Below are positions 22,656 to 34,400 of a DNA stretch of 64,000 bases, one piece after another. The notes beneath the pieces were generated by a model. The model ran no database searches. It had not been told where the DNA came from and worked only from the letters and a program-made list of their open reading frames with translations. Made by a program: the position numbers and the translations under genes. Origin of the DNA: Triticum aestivum (Eukaryota; Streptophyta; Magnoliopsida; Poales; Poaceae); assembly GCF_018294505.1 (NCBI RefSeq), contig NC_057804.1:255262989-255326988 (forward strand), in the 5' to 3' direction. Positions within the stretch are counted from its first letter, which is position 1, and every line of letters begins with the position of its first letter.

Positions 22656-24116
22656 ATGTTTATCTTGATGAGAAAAAAAAATCCCGTTATTATTAGTGCT
22701 AACCTTTCAGAGCATGAAGAAAGGAAATTATTGAAAACTCTGAAGAAGCATCGTGCCGCTATTGGATATACTCTCGATGATCTTAAGGGCATTAGTCCCA
22801 CTCTATGTCAGCACAAAATTAATATGGAGCATGATGCTAAACTAGTTGTTGATCACCAACGACGGTTAAATCCTAAGAAGGAAGTGGTAAGAAATGAAAT
22901 ACTAAAGCTTCTGGAAGGAGGTATAATTCATCCTATTGCTGATAGTAGATGGGTAAGTCTTGTTCATTGTGTCCCTAAGAAGGGAGGTATTACTGTTGTT
23001 CCCAATGGTAAAAATGAATTGACCCCACAAAGAATTATTACAGGTTATAGAGTGGTAATTGATTTTAGAAAATAAAACAAAGCTACTAGGAAAGATCATT
23101 ACCCTCTACCTTTTATTGATCAAATGCTAGAAAGACTATCCAAACATACACATTTTTGCTTTCTACATGGTTATTCTGTTTTTTCTCAAATACCTATGTC
23201 ACAAGAGGATCAAGAAAAAACTACGTTTACATGCCCTTTTGGTCCTTTGCTTATAGGCGTAAGCCTTTTGGTTTATGTAATGCACCTGCTACTTTTCAAA
23301 GATATATGACTGTTATATTCTCTGACTTCTGCGAAAAGATTATTGAGGTTTTCATGGACGATTTCTCTGTTTATGGAACTTCTTTTGATGATTGCTTGAG
23401 CAACCTTGATCGAGTTTTGCAGAGATGTGAAGAACCTAATCTTGTCTTGAATTGGGAGAAGTGCCACTTTATGGTTAATGAAGGTATTGTCTTGGGGCAT
23501 AAAGTCTTTGAAAGATGTATTTAAGTCGATAAAAGTAAAGTTGATGCTATTGAAAAAATGTCGTGTCCTAAAGATATCAAAGGTATAAGAAGTTTCCTTG
23601 GTCATGTTGGTTTATGTTGGAGATTTATTAAAGACTTCTCTAAAATTTCTAGGCCTCTCACTAATCTCTTCGAAAAAGATGTTCCATTTGTTCTTGATGA
23701 TGATTGTGTAGAAGCATTTGGAATACTTAAGAAAGCCTTGATTTCTGCACCTATTGTTCAACCACCTGATTGGAACCCCTTTGAAATTATGTGTGATGCT
23801 AGTGATTAGGCTATTGGTGCTGTTTTAGGACAAAGAGTTGATAAGAACTTAAATGTTATCCATTATGTTTCTAAAACTCTAGACAGTGCTCAAAGAAATT
23901 ATGCTACTACTGAAAAGGAATTTTTAGCAGTTGTCTTTGCTTGTGATAAGTTCATATCTTATATTGTTGATTCCAAATTTACTGTTCACACCGACCATGC
24001 TGCTATTACATTTCTGATGGAAAAGAAAGATGCTAAACCTAGACTTATTAGACGGGTTCTCTTGCTACAAGAATTTAATTTGCATATTATTGATAGCAAG
24101 GGAGGTAAGAACCCTG
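22656..24116 (+). pseudogene. Reverse transcriptase and RNase H (Athila lineage), degraded
   Basis: RT copies the element RNA into DNA, and RNase H removes the RNA strand. The visible RT blocks are HRAAIGYTLDDLKGISP, SRWVSLVHCVPKKGG, FRK then a stop (23073-23075), PLPFIDQM and the catalytic F-M-D-D motif at 23351-23362, which is intact. RNase H follows, with FEIMCDASD, a stop at about 23807, then [16 protein letters not shown] and VHTDHAAI. The frame is broken near 23075, 23240, 23520 and 23807. Integrase is missing because the Tat-type element begins at 24117. Confidence 0.87.
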
Positions 24117-25035
24117 TGTCGGTGTTGTGTCGGTTCAACAAACCCTGGGTCTGTTGCCCAGACTATGCACATGCCTAAAGGAGCAAAGTTGCAACATCTA
24201 AGCCAAGGTCAAGCTAAAGGGATTAGCTCTTTGAGAAATCAGAGGGTAGATCAAGAGGACCAAGGCAAGACAAAGGAATAAGACACCACTAAGGGAAAAC
24301 CTCCCTTGCCGGGCAGGCGAGCCTAGCGAGGTTGAGGTGGCCCCAAGAGTAAGCATCAAGACTGTCCCGGCAGGCCTGCCGAGCACAACAAAGGCAAACC
24401 ACCCTGCCAAGGCTCCATCGCTCCACCTCACAGTGACATAAGTCATCAAGAGGTGCGGTGTCAAGCCCCCAAGTGACCAAGTCGTTGTTTCTTGCCACAT
24501 GGCAACCACTTCCTACGGAAAACAACTCCAAATGACACCATCCAGCAACGTGTCAAGCAGACAGGCAAGAAGGTGGCAGAACAGCCCGACAAGGCTTGCC
24601 GGGCATTCCACGATGTGACACTAAGCGGCGCATTTAACGCGCTCTTCCCTGTCTGCGGAGTTAGGTATGTTACCGCTGTTCGCTATCTAATCAGTGCATA
24701 ATGACTGATTTTCCACTATGGTGACCCCTTGATCTATAAAAGCAGGCCCATGGCAACCATAGAGAGGATTCGGACCCCTGTACACTCATACGCGGGTAGC
24801 TGCTCTCGCCCTGAGGCAACCCTGCTGGGCAAGAGCATTGCGTTTTCAACCACAATCCACCAAAGCTGGAGTGGGGTTGTACGCCTCACGGTGGCCGAAC
24901 CTGGGTAAAATTGCCTGTGTGATCTCTGTCGTGCTGCGCAACGTTCTCCGCTCTTTGTGCAATGTGCTCATCTCCCCCCGCCTAACCAAAAAGGGGCTCA
25001 AGGCCCCATAGGTGGTCATAGTTCCCCACGATATC
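24117..25035 (+). repeat. 5' LTR of the outer Tat-type element
   Basis: It starts TGTCGGTGTTGTG right after the broken Athila pol and ends just before the primer site. The exact right end is uncertain by a few bases because the expected CA terminus is not clear. No partner LTR is in the window to confirm it. A TATA-like TCTATAAAAG lies at about 24732-24741, followed by a typical leader. Confidence 0.75.
24732..24741 (+). promoter_or_regulatory. TATA box of the outer Tat-type LTR
   Basis: TCTATAAAAG is a good plant TATA box, about 300 bases before the LTR end, the usual place for the U3/R junction. Transcription would start roughly 30 bases downstream. Function is inferred. Confidence 0.5.
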
Positions 25036-25036
25036 T

Positions 25037-25056
25037 TTGGCGCGCCAGGTAGGGGG
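25037..25056 (+). other. Primer binding site of the outer Tat-type element
   Basis: TTGGCGCGCCAGGTAGGGGG is the primer site commonly seen in Tat-lineage elements. It follows the LTR directly. The inner minus-strand Tat-type element has the same site with one base changed. Confidence 0.82.
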
Positions 25057-25135
25057 TAGCGTTTGCGCGAACCCGAGAAGCGTACGTAGCGCGTCATTTT
25101 CAATATCATTCTCTTAATCGACGTCTCCATCGACC

Positions 25136-25292
25136 ATGGCGCCCAAGAAGAAGCCCAGTGACGCAGCTCACCTGTCCACCTTAAAGGCCTAGTCACATGT
25201 GGCTTCCAACGCCATGGGGGATACGGGGACGCAAGCGGGTGTGGACGCTGCAGGGAACGTGGTCTGTGCAGGCAGCGGCGTCACCACCTTCC
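25136..25292 (+). pseudogene. gag N-terminus of the outer Tat-type element
   Basis: ATG at 25136 opens MAPKKKPSDAAHLSTLKA and is followed at once by a TAG; the frame then continues SHVASNAMGDTGTQ to the Athila insertion at 25293. The reading resumes at 47967. The first gag residues are basic and unstructured, as usual. Confidence 0.7.
25288..25292. repeat. Target site duplication of the complete Athila element (CTTCC)
   Basis: CTTCC at 25288-25292 is repeated at 47962-47966 beside the 3' LTR. This proves that the two LTRs 20 kb apart are one element and that the flanks join in the outer Tat gag. Confidence 0.93.
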
Positions 25293-26809
25293 TGATACGT
25301 CCATTTTGCATCATGTTTTCCTACTGTTATTTATGTTGTTTTGTTGTATAATAATGCTTTTTGGAGTAATTCTAATGCCTTTTTCCTCGTAATATGCAAG
25401 GTATGCACCAAGGGGGAGAATTCCGGCAGCTGGAAATCCGGACCTGAAAAAGCTACGTCAAGTTACCTATTCTACACAACTCCAAATGAGCTAAAAATTC
25501 CCGAGGAATTTTTATGGAATATTTAATAAATATTGGAGCAAAAAAGTACCAGAGGAGGTCCACCAGGTGGGCACAACCCACCTGGGCATGCCAGGAGGCC
25601 CAGGCGCGCCCTGGTGGGTGCTGCCCTCCTCGGCCCATCTCTGGTGCCCATCTTCTGGTATATAAGTCATTGTGACCTAGAAACAATAAGAGGAGGAAAT
25701 TCGAGATGAAGAACCACCGCCTCGAGGCGGAACTTGGGTAGGAGCACTTTTGCCCTCCGGCGGAGCGATTTTGCCGGGGGAACTTCCGACCCGGAGGGGG
25801 GAATCATCATCATCATCACCACCAACAACTCTCCCATCTTGGGGAGGGCTATCTTCATCAACATCTTCACATCACCAACTCCTCTCAAACCCTAGTTCAT
25901 CTATTGTGTTTGATCTTTGTATCAAAAGTATAGATTGGTGCTTGTGGGTGACTAGTAGTGTTTATTACATCTTGTAGTTGATTACTATATGGTTTATTTG
26001 GTGGAGGATTATATGTTCAGATCTATTATGCTATTTAATACCCCTATGATCTCGAGCATGATTATCATTAGTGAGTAGTTACTTTCATTCTTGAGGTCAC
26101 GGGAGAAATCATGTTGCAAGTAATCATGTGAACTTGATATGTGTTTGATATTTTGGTGATATGTATGTTGCCATTCTCTTAGTGGTGTCATGTGAACATC
26201 GACTACATGACACTTCACCATATTTGGGCCTAAGGGAATGCATTGTGGAGTAGTTATTAGATGGTGGGTTGTGAGAGTGACAGAAGCTTAAACCCCAGTT
26301 TATGCGCTATTCCGTAAGGGACCGGTTGGATCCAAAAGTTAAATGCTATGGTTAGAATTTATTCTTAATACTTTTCTTGTAGTTGTGGATGCTTGCGAGA
26401 GGGTTAATCATAAGTAGGAGGTTTGTTCAAGTAAGAACAACACCTAAGCACCGGTCCACCCACATATCAACTTATCAAAGTACCGAACACGAATTAAGCC
26501 AACATGATGAAAGTGACTAGATGAAATTCCCGTGTACCCTCAAGAACACTGTGCTTATCATAAGAAACCATTTTGTCCTGTCCTTTGCCTCAAAAGGATT
26601 AGGCTACCTTGCTACACTTTTGCTACTACTATTGTTACTTGCTTGTTACAAATTATCTTGCTATCAAACTATCCGCCACTTACAATTTTAGCACTTGCGG
26701 ACATTACCTTGCTGAAAACCACTTGTCATTTCCTTTTGCTCCTTGTTGGGTTCGACACTCTTACTTATCGAAAAGGCTATAATTGACCCCCTATACTTGT
26801 GGGTCATCA
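25293..26809 (+). repeat. 5' LTR of the complete Athila element
   Basis: It runs from TGATACGTCCATTTTGC to TGTGGGTCATCA. Around 25559-25620 it has palindromic CCACCAGGTGGG and CCCACCTGG blocks; 40 bp of this is missing in the 3' LTR. A TATA-like TATATAAGT is at about 25659, and an ATC/ACC microsatellite lies near 25804-25826. Confidence 0.95.
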
Positions 26810-26820
26810 AGGCTATTTAC

Positions 26821-26839
26821 TGGCGCCGTTGCCAGGGAG
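26821..26839 (+). other. Primer binding site of the complete Athila element
   Basis: TGGCGCCGTTGCCAGGGAG lies 11 bases after the LTR. It is the Athila-type (Asp tRNA type) site with one change from the copy at 19486-19504. Confidence 0.9.
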
Positions 26840-26915
26840 TGAAGCGCTCTTGGTAAGTGGAAATTGGGAAGGAAACATTATTACTACATGCTGAAATTTA
26901 TTGTCACTTGCTACC

Positions 26916-27865
26916 ATGGAAAACAATCCTTTGGGGGGTTTGTTCGGGGTATCTTCACCTCGAACGGAACCACAATTAGTTGCCACTCAACCTACTGCAC
27001 CTACTGAAAATATTGAATATGAAATTCCCTCGGATATGTTAGAGCAACTGCTAGCTAATCCTTATGCAGTAGATGGAACCGAACATCCTGATATGCACTT
27101 GATATACGTGGATGAAATTTACGGATTGTTTAAGCTTGCAGGTCTGCCCGAAGATGAAGCTAAGAAGAAGGTTTTCCCTTTATCTTTGAAGGGAAAAGCA
27201 TTGACATGGTATAGGCTATGCGATGATATTGGATCTTGGAACTGGAACTGTTTGAAATTGGAATTTCATCAAAAATATTATCTTATGCATCTAGTTCATC
27301 GTGATCGGAATTATATATATAATTTTTGGCCTCGTGAAGGAGAAAGTATCGCTCTAGCTTGGGGGAGGCTTAAGTCAATGTTATATTCATTCCCCAATCA
27401 TGAGCTCTCGAGAGAAATTATTATTCAGAATTTTTATGCTCGGCTTTCTTGTAATGATCAATCCATGCTCGATACTTCTTGTACTGGTTCTTTTATGAAG
27501 AAAACTATTGAATTTCGATGGGATCTTTTAGAAAGAATTAAACGCAACTCTGAAGATTGGGAACTCGACGAAGGTAAAGAGTCAGGTATTGAGCCTAAGT
27601 TTGATTGTGTTAAATCTATAATGAATACCAAAGCTTTTCAAAAGTTTAGCACTAAATATGGACTTGACTCTCAGATAGTAACTTCCTTCTGTGAGTCTTT
27701 TGCTACTCATGTTGATCTCCCTAAGGAGAAGTGGTTTAAATATCACCCACCAATTAAAGAAGAAATTAAAGAACCGATAAAATCTAAAGAAGAAACCATT
27801 ATTTACAATGTTGATCCACTTGTTCCCACTACTTATATTAAAAAAAACCTTTTCCTGTTAGGGTG
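26916..27865 (+). pseudogene. gag of the complete Athila element
   Basis: This is the structural capsid protein of the particle. I start it at ATG 26916 (MENNPLGGLFG), about 80 bases after the primer site; the open frame extends five codons upstream without an ATG. The retrotransposon gag domain spans roughly codons 55-190, with YVDEIYGLFKLAGLPEDE, WYRLCDD, FWPREGE, NHELSREI and FMKKTI. A frameshift near 27840-27850, in a run of A, ends the frame at YIKKN, in the linker before protease. In the oldest fragment the equivalent frame continues, so this is a single-copy lesion. Confidence 0.9.
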
Positions 27866-28484
27866 AAGGAACATGCTAAAGCTTCAACTGTGGTTAACAA
27901 AAGTTATGTTAGAACACCCAAACCATCTGAGGAAATCAGATTTGAACCTAGTGTTGCTATGGTTAAAGATCTCTTAGTTGATAATATTTATGGCATGTTA
28001 TTTACTTATGTGGTGAAGCTTCTAGAATTGCCAGACTTGAAGGAAAGGATAAACATAGACCAGTTGTTCGCATGCCTGTTGTCTCAGTTAAGATAGGAGA
28101 TCATTGTTATCATGGGTTATGTGACCTAGGTGCTAGTGTGAGTGCTATTTCTTTCTCCTTATATCAAGAAATTAAAGATGAAATAGCACCTGCTGAAATA
28201 GAAGGCATAGATGTCACTATTACACTTGCTAATAGAGATACTATATCACCAATTGGGATTCTAAGAGATGTTGAAGTCTTGTGTGGGCAAATAAAATACA
28301 CTAATGATTTTCTTGTTCTTAGCTCCCCACAAGATGACTTTTGTCCCATTATTTTTGGTAGGCCTTTCTTGAACACCGTCAATGCCAAAATAGATTGTGA
28401 GAAAAAACTGTCGGTGTTAGCTTTGGTGATGAATCTCAGGAATTTAATTTTTCTAAGTTTAGTAAACAACCTCATAAGAAAGAT
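27863..28484 (+). pseudogene. Aspartic protease of the complete Athila element
   Basis: The coding sequence moves through two frames (27863-27990, then 28072-28405). The active site DLGAS is intact (LCDLGASVSA, about 28119-28145), and FGRPFLN is present. The protease should release gag, RT and integrase from the polyprotein. Frameshifts lie near 27990 and 28405, the second in the KIDCEKK block. The catalytic core is better kept than in the oldest fragment, which has D-F-R-A-S. Confidence 0.87.
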
Positions 28485-29562
28485 TTGCCTAATAAGGATG
28501 AGATTATTGGTCTTGCTTCTATTGTTGTGCCTCCTACTGATCCTTTGGAACAATATTTGCTAGACCATGAAAATGATTTGCATATGCATGAAAGAAATGA
28601 AATATATAGAATCTTTTTCGAACAACAACCTCTGCTTGAACACAATTTGCCTATTGAAGCTCTAGGAGGTCTTCTTCCACCTAAAGGTGATCCTGTGTTT
28701 GAATTAAAACAATTGCTAGACACTCTGAAATATGCTTATCTTGATGAAAAGAAGATACATCCTGTTATTATTAGTGCTAACCTTTCAGAACTTGAAGAAG
28801 AAAGATTGTTGAAAGCTCTAAGGAAGCACAGGGCTGCTATTGGATATACTCTTGATGATCTTAAGGGCATTAGTCCCACTCTATGTCAGCACAAGATTAA
28901 TATGGAACCTGATGCTAAACCCGTTGTTGATCACCAACGTCAGTTAAATCCGAAAATGAAAGAAGTGGTGAGAACAGAAATATTGATACTTCTGGAAGTA
29001 GGTATAATCTATCCTATAGTTGATAGTAGATGGGTAAGTCCTGTTCATTGTGTCCCTAAGAAAGGAGGTATTACCGTTGTGCCTAATGATAAGAATGAGC
29101 TTATTCCACAAAGAATTTTCACGGGCTATAGAATGGATTATAGAAAATTAAATAAAGCTACTAGAAAAGATCATTACCCTCTACCTTTTATCGATCAAAT
29201 GTTAGAAAGATTATCCAAGCACACATATTTTTGCTTCCTTGATGGATACTCTGGCTTTTCACAAATACCTGTTTTACAATTTGATCAAGAAAAGACCACT
29301 TTTACTTGTCCTTTTGGAACATTTGCTTATAGACGTATGCCTTTCAGTTTATGTAATGCACCTGCTACCTTTCAAAGATGTATGACTGCTATATTCTTTG
29401 ATTTTTGTGAAAAGATTGTTGAGGTTTTGATGGATGGCTTTTCTGTTTATGGGAAGTCTTTTGATGATTGTTTAAGCAATCTTGATCGAGTCTTGTAGAG
29501 ACGTGAACAAAAGAATCTCGTCTTGAATTGGGAGAAGTGCCACTTTAGGGTTAACGAAGGTA
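28485..29562 (+). pseudogene. Reverse transcriptase of the complete Athila element, active site lost
   Basis: The frame is open for 337 codons and shows the full RT fold: HRAAIGYTLDDLKGISP, SRWVSPVHCVPKKGG, YRKLNKATRKDHYPLPF, FLDGYSGFSQI, TFTCPFGTFAYRRMPF and NAPATFQR. The catalytic motif, F-M-D-D in the oldest fragment, reads L-M-D-G at 29427-29438, so one metal-binding Asp is lost. VIDFRKLN is also shortened to MDYRKLN. TAG follows at about 29496, and frames are broken again near 29570. The protein could not have been active in this state. Confidence 0.9.
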
Positions 29563-30240
29563 TTGTTTTGTGCTATATTTTTTTTGAAAGGCATTGAGGT
29601 GGACAAAGCCAAGGTTGATGCAATTGAGAAAATGCCATGTCCTAAAGATATCAAGGTTATTTGTAGTTTCCTTGGTCATGCTGGTTTCTATAGGAGGTTT
29701 ATCAAAGACTTTTCTAAAATTTCTAGGCCTCTTACTAATCTTTTGCAAAAGGATATTCCCTTTGTGATTGATGATGATTGTATGGAAGCCTTTGAAACAC
29801 TAAAGAAAGCCTTAATTACTGCACCTGTTGTTCAACCACCTGATTGGAACATGCCTTTTGAGATTATGTGTGATGCTAGTGATTATGTTGTTGGTGCTGT
29901 TATAGGACAAAGAGTTGATAAGAAACTAAATGTTATTCATTATGCTACTAAAACTCTAGATAGTGCTCAACGAAACTATGCTACTACTGAAAAAGAATTC
30001 TTAGCAGTGGTGTTTGCTTGTGATAAATTCAAATCTTACATTGTTGATTCTAAACTAATTGTTCACACCGGTCATGCTGCTATAAAATATCTTATGGAAA
30101 AGAAAGATGCTAAACCTAGACTCATTAGGTAGGTTCTTCTGCTACAAGAATTTGATTTGCATATCACTCATAGGAAAGGAGCAGAGAACCCCGTAGCTGA
30201 TAACTTGTCTAGGCTTGAAAATATTCTTGATGGCCCACAA
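29563..30240 (+). pseudogene. RNase H of the complete Athila element
   Basis: It starts in the connection region (KGIEVDKAKVDAIEKM, FLGHAGFYRRFIKDFS) and holds the RNase H domain with [31 protein letters not shown] and VHTGHAAI, where the oldest fragment has the usual VHTDHAAI, so an active-site Asp is changed to Gly. A TAG at about 30130 interrupts the frame; reading continues as VLLLQEFDLHITHRKG to the integrase. Confidence 0.87.
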
Positions 30241-31438
30241 CCAATTAATTATAGCTTCCCTGATGAACAACTAGCTGCAATAAATGTTTCTCATAGTACA
30301 CCTTGGTATGCTAACTATGCTAACTATATAGTTGCTAAATACATACCACCTAGCTTCACATACCAACAAAAGAAAAAATTCTTCTATGATTTAAGACATT
30401 ACTTTTGGGATGACCCACATCTTTATAAAGAAGGAGTAGATGGTATTATTAGACATTGTGTACCTGAGCATGAACAGGAACAAATCCTATGGAAATGTCA
30501 CTCTGAAGCTTATGGAGGACATCACGCGGGAGACAGAACCGCTCATAAGGTATTGCAACCTGGTTTTTATTGGCCTACTATCTTCAAAGATGCCCATAAG
30601 CTCGTCTCATCTCATGATGAATGTCAGAGAATAGGTAATATCGGTAAGCGTCAAGAAATGCCTATGACTTATTCACTTGTTGTTGAACCATTTGATGTTT
30701 GGGGATTTGACTTCATGGGACCTTTTCCTTCCTCTAATGGGTATACACATATTTTGGTTTCTGTTGATTATGTTACTAAATGGGTAGAAGCTATTCCAAC
30801 TAGTAGTGATGATCACAACACCTCTATTAAAATGCTGAAGGAAGTTATTTTCCCAAGGTTTGGAGTCCCTAGATATTTAATGACTAATGGTGGTTCACAC
30901 TTTATTCATCGTGCTTTCCGTAAAATTATTGCTAACTATGATGTTAACCATAGAATTGCGTCACCCTATCATCCTCAGTCTAGTGGGCAAGTTGAACTTA
31001 CCAATAGAGAAAAAAAACTAATCTTACAAAAGACTGTCAATAGGTCCCGGAAGAATTGGTCTAAGAAATTAGATGTTGCACTTTGGGCTTAAAGAACGGC
31101 TTATGAAAATCCTATGGGTATTTCTCCATATAAAATGGTTTATGGAAAAGCATGTAATTTACCTCTTGAGTTAGAACACAAAGAATTTTGGGCAATAAAA
31201 GAACTCAATTATGATTTCAAACTTGTTGGGGAAAAGAGGCCATTTGATATTAGCTCATTAGATGAATGGAGAATCCAGGCTTGTGAAAATGCTAAGTTAT
31301 TCAAAGAAAAAGTTAAAAGATGGCATGACAAAAGAATACAAAAGCGTGAGTTCAATGTCGGCGGATATGTTCTTTTGTACAACTCTCATTTTAGATTGTT
31401 TGCAGGAAAACTCCTCTCCAAATGGGAAGGTCCCTATG
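30241..31438 (+). pseudogene. Integrase of the complete Athila element, split by LARD-C
   Basis: Integrase inserts the DNA copy and makes the 5-bp target duplication. The zinc-binding block (CHSEAYGGHHAGDRTAHK, then SSHDEC) has His where the first Cys of CxxC is expected. In the catalytic core the first Asp is present (WGFDFMGPFP, about 30700-30720). The second is changed to Asn (LMTNGGSHF, codon at 30886-30888). The Glu is present (GQVELTNRE). TAA at about 31090 breaks the frame, and reading continues to KWEGPYV, where LARD-C begins. The last part is at 43884-44103. Confidence 0.9.
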
Positions 31439-34400
31439 TGTAATGCCCACAATGCGACTATATCTCCCACGTGTCGAGGCACGACTTAGAGGCATAACCA
31501 CATTGTGGTTTTGTCGCAAGCAGGGTCATGTTCACACAATCCCATGTAATGAACAAGAAAGGGATAAATAGAGTTGGCTTACAATCGGCACGTCACCCAA
31601 AGATCATATAATTCATACATCATCCAGAGTACACATATAGTCCGACTACGGACAAATCCAAATGATAAGAAGATAACCCCAAATGCTAGATCCCCGATCG
31701 TCCCAACCGGGCTCCACTACTGATCATCAGGAAATGAAACATAGTAATGACCAAGGTCTTTGTCGAACTCCCAATTGAGTTCGGTAGCATCACCTACACT
31801 AGTATCATCGGCACCTGCAACTGTTTTGGTAGTATCCGTGAGTCACGAGGACTCAGCAATCTCAAAACCCGCGAGATGAAGACTATTTAAGCTTATGGGT
31901 AGGATGTGGTAATGAGGTGGAGTTGCAGCAAGCGCTAAGCAAATATGGTGACTAACCTACGCAAATAGGAGTAAGATGAGAAGCTACGCAATGGTCATGA
32001 AGCTAGAAGTGATCAAGAAGTGATCCTGAACTACTTACGTTCAATCATAACCCAAGATGTGTTCACTTCCTGGACTCCGCCGCAAAGAGACCATCACGGC
32101 TACACACGCGGTTGGTGCATTTTAATTAAGTCAAGTGTCAAGTTCTCTACAACCGGATATTAACAAATTCCCATCTGCTCATAACCGCGGGCACGGCTCT
32201 CGAAAGTTTATACCCTGCAGGGGTGATCCAACTTAGCCCATCACAAGCTCTCATGATCAACGAAGGATATTCCTTCTCCCGGAAAGACCCGATCAGTCTC
32301 GGAATCCCGGTTACAAGACAATTCGACAATGGTAAAAGAAGACCAGCAAGACCGCCCGACTGTGCCAACAAATCCCGATAGGAGCTGCACATATCTCGTT
32401 CTCAGGGCACACCGGATGAACACTACGTACAGCTAAAACCAGCGCTCAAGTTTCCCCGAGGTGGCGCTGCAAGTGGCTCTAGTTCGGACCAACACTCAAA
32501 GGAGCACTGGCCTGAGGGGTTAAAATAAAGACGACCCTCGGGCTCACGAAAACCCAAGGGAAAGTTATAGGTTGTTAGGAAACTGTAAAACCAAGGTTGG
32601 GCCTTGCTGGAGGAGTTTTATTCAAAGCGAACTGTCAAGGGGTTCCCATAAACCCGACCGCGTGAGGAATGCAAAATGAAGGAACATAACACCGGTAGAC
32701 GGAAACTAAGGCGGCAAGAGTGGAACAAAACACCAGGCAAAAGGCCGAGCCTTCCACCCTTTACCAAGTATATAGATGCATTAATTAAAATAAGAGATAT
32801 TGTGATATCCCAATATAATCATGTTCCAACATGGATCAATCTTCTATTTCACCTACAACTAACAACGCTATAAGAGGGGCTGAGCAAAATGGTAACTTAG
32901 CCAAACAACGGTTTGCTAGGAAGGTGGGTTAAAGGCTTGACATGGCAATATGGGAGGCATGGTAAACAAGTGATAGGTAGCGCAACATAGAGATAGAACG
33001 AAGCAACTAGCACGCAGAGATAGAAGTGATATCAAGGGTAATGGTCATCTTGCCTGAAATCCCGCAAGGAAGAAGAATGAGTCCAAGAAGAAGATAAATG
33101 GACGTAGTCGAACAAATCCTCACAACTCCGGAACGAAACTGAAGCTACCGAGAGAAGCAAACCGGAAAGAAGCAAACAACATGGTAAACCAACAAGCATA
33201 AGCATCGCATGATGCACAAACAAGTATGATGCATGTCCGGTGTACTTAGGCATGGCATGGCAAAGTGCGACAAATAAACGAACAAAACTACAAGTTAAGT
33301 GGAGTTCAATATGCAGCGAGTTGCATATTGACGAAACACCACATTCGAGTTATTTAGTTCGCTCTTGCTTAGGTATACAACAATATTAAATGTTATTAAA
33401 CATGGCAAGAGGTGAAACATAAGAAAACTACCTATCTAGGCAAGTTTAAATGAGGCCGGAAACAACAAACAACAATTCCAGAAAATCCCCATACGTCATT
33501 TAGCAATTTAATGCAAACACAGTTTTAAACATTTTAAATGTTGTTGATATGATGCGGATGACATATACAAGTTTTATGCAATTTTAATGAAAATGTTGAC
33601 ATGAGCATGTTAAGAAGCATTTGGTCACCATGGCGGAACAAAAGGGGTGCCACGACAACGAATCCTATAATGATGCCACGACAACATATCGGTTATGGTA
33701 GCTCACAGAGGTATCGGTGCAAAAGTAGTTGATCGGAAGTGCGGAATATGCAAGAGTGACAGGGAGCGATCCCGGTAACCAGGTGTCCCATGTGTCGGTG
33801 GCATGGCAAAAGAGGAACGTGCATGAAACAAACGGGCACGGTGCAAACAAGTGGTACATCTCATACAACACATGCATTCAGTCCACGGGTGTTTGTCTCA
33901 TTGTTATACCTTTGAAGCGTGCATTTTCGGGGCGGTTCGAGTTCGGAGTGGTGTAGAGGAAGTAGACGTTCTCGGGATGGTCGTCGTGGAAGTAGTGGCA
34001 CACGGTGACGGTAGTGAAAGTAGTGGTTCACGTTTCATAGTCGTACGCACTCCGTAGATGATCAGGGTCACGGCAAGGAACTTGATGTCCACAGGGTCAA
34101 CGGTAGAGGAGGTAGTGGTACTATACGTCGGTCGTCATGGTACTTGGGCTCTTCGAACTTGTCGGTCTCGATTCTTGCAATGGCAGTGGTACACGTGGTA
34201 GTCGAACATGGCGATCCGAAGGGGTACTTGGTGGTATTCCCTGTAGTCGAACTTGAGGGGTCTTGGACTTGGGATCTTGGCATCCTGGTTCAGTGGTCAA
34301 GCAGGTACTTGGCAGCAAGACAGAGACGATGTCGAAATGGCCGAAAGAAACCAACCGCATCTGAAGGCACTAGCTTGCAAACATGGTGTTCGGGGCGGGG

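Larger units (their letters stand above)
21005..24116 (+). mobile_element. Athila-type Gypsy element fragment (oldest layer), gag to RNase H
   Basis: The coding sequence is collinear with 27092-30180 of the complete Athila element and clearly of the same family or a close one. It begins in mid-gag, where the minus-strand Athila-type element inserted, and stops just after RNase H, where the Tat-type LTR starts (24117; the preceding 5 bases are CCCTG). Both of its ends must lie outside the window. It is the host of all other insertions here. Confidence 0.88.

Noticed and set aside
24117..25035. Solo LTR interpretation of the Tat LTR
   Set aside because: A primer site and the start of gag follow directly, and the rest of gag appears after the Athila element, so it is the 5' LTR of a long interrupted element.
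25802..25826. ATC/ACC repeat as a possible functional site
   Set aside because: It is a short microsatellite in the Athila LTR, changed in the other LTR, with no sign of a role.
26901..26915. Gag start five codons upstream of ATG 26916
   Set aside because: The upstream codons are open but contain no ATG; the first ATG in the frame is 26916, in a good context (ACCATGG).
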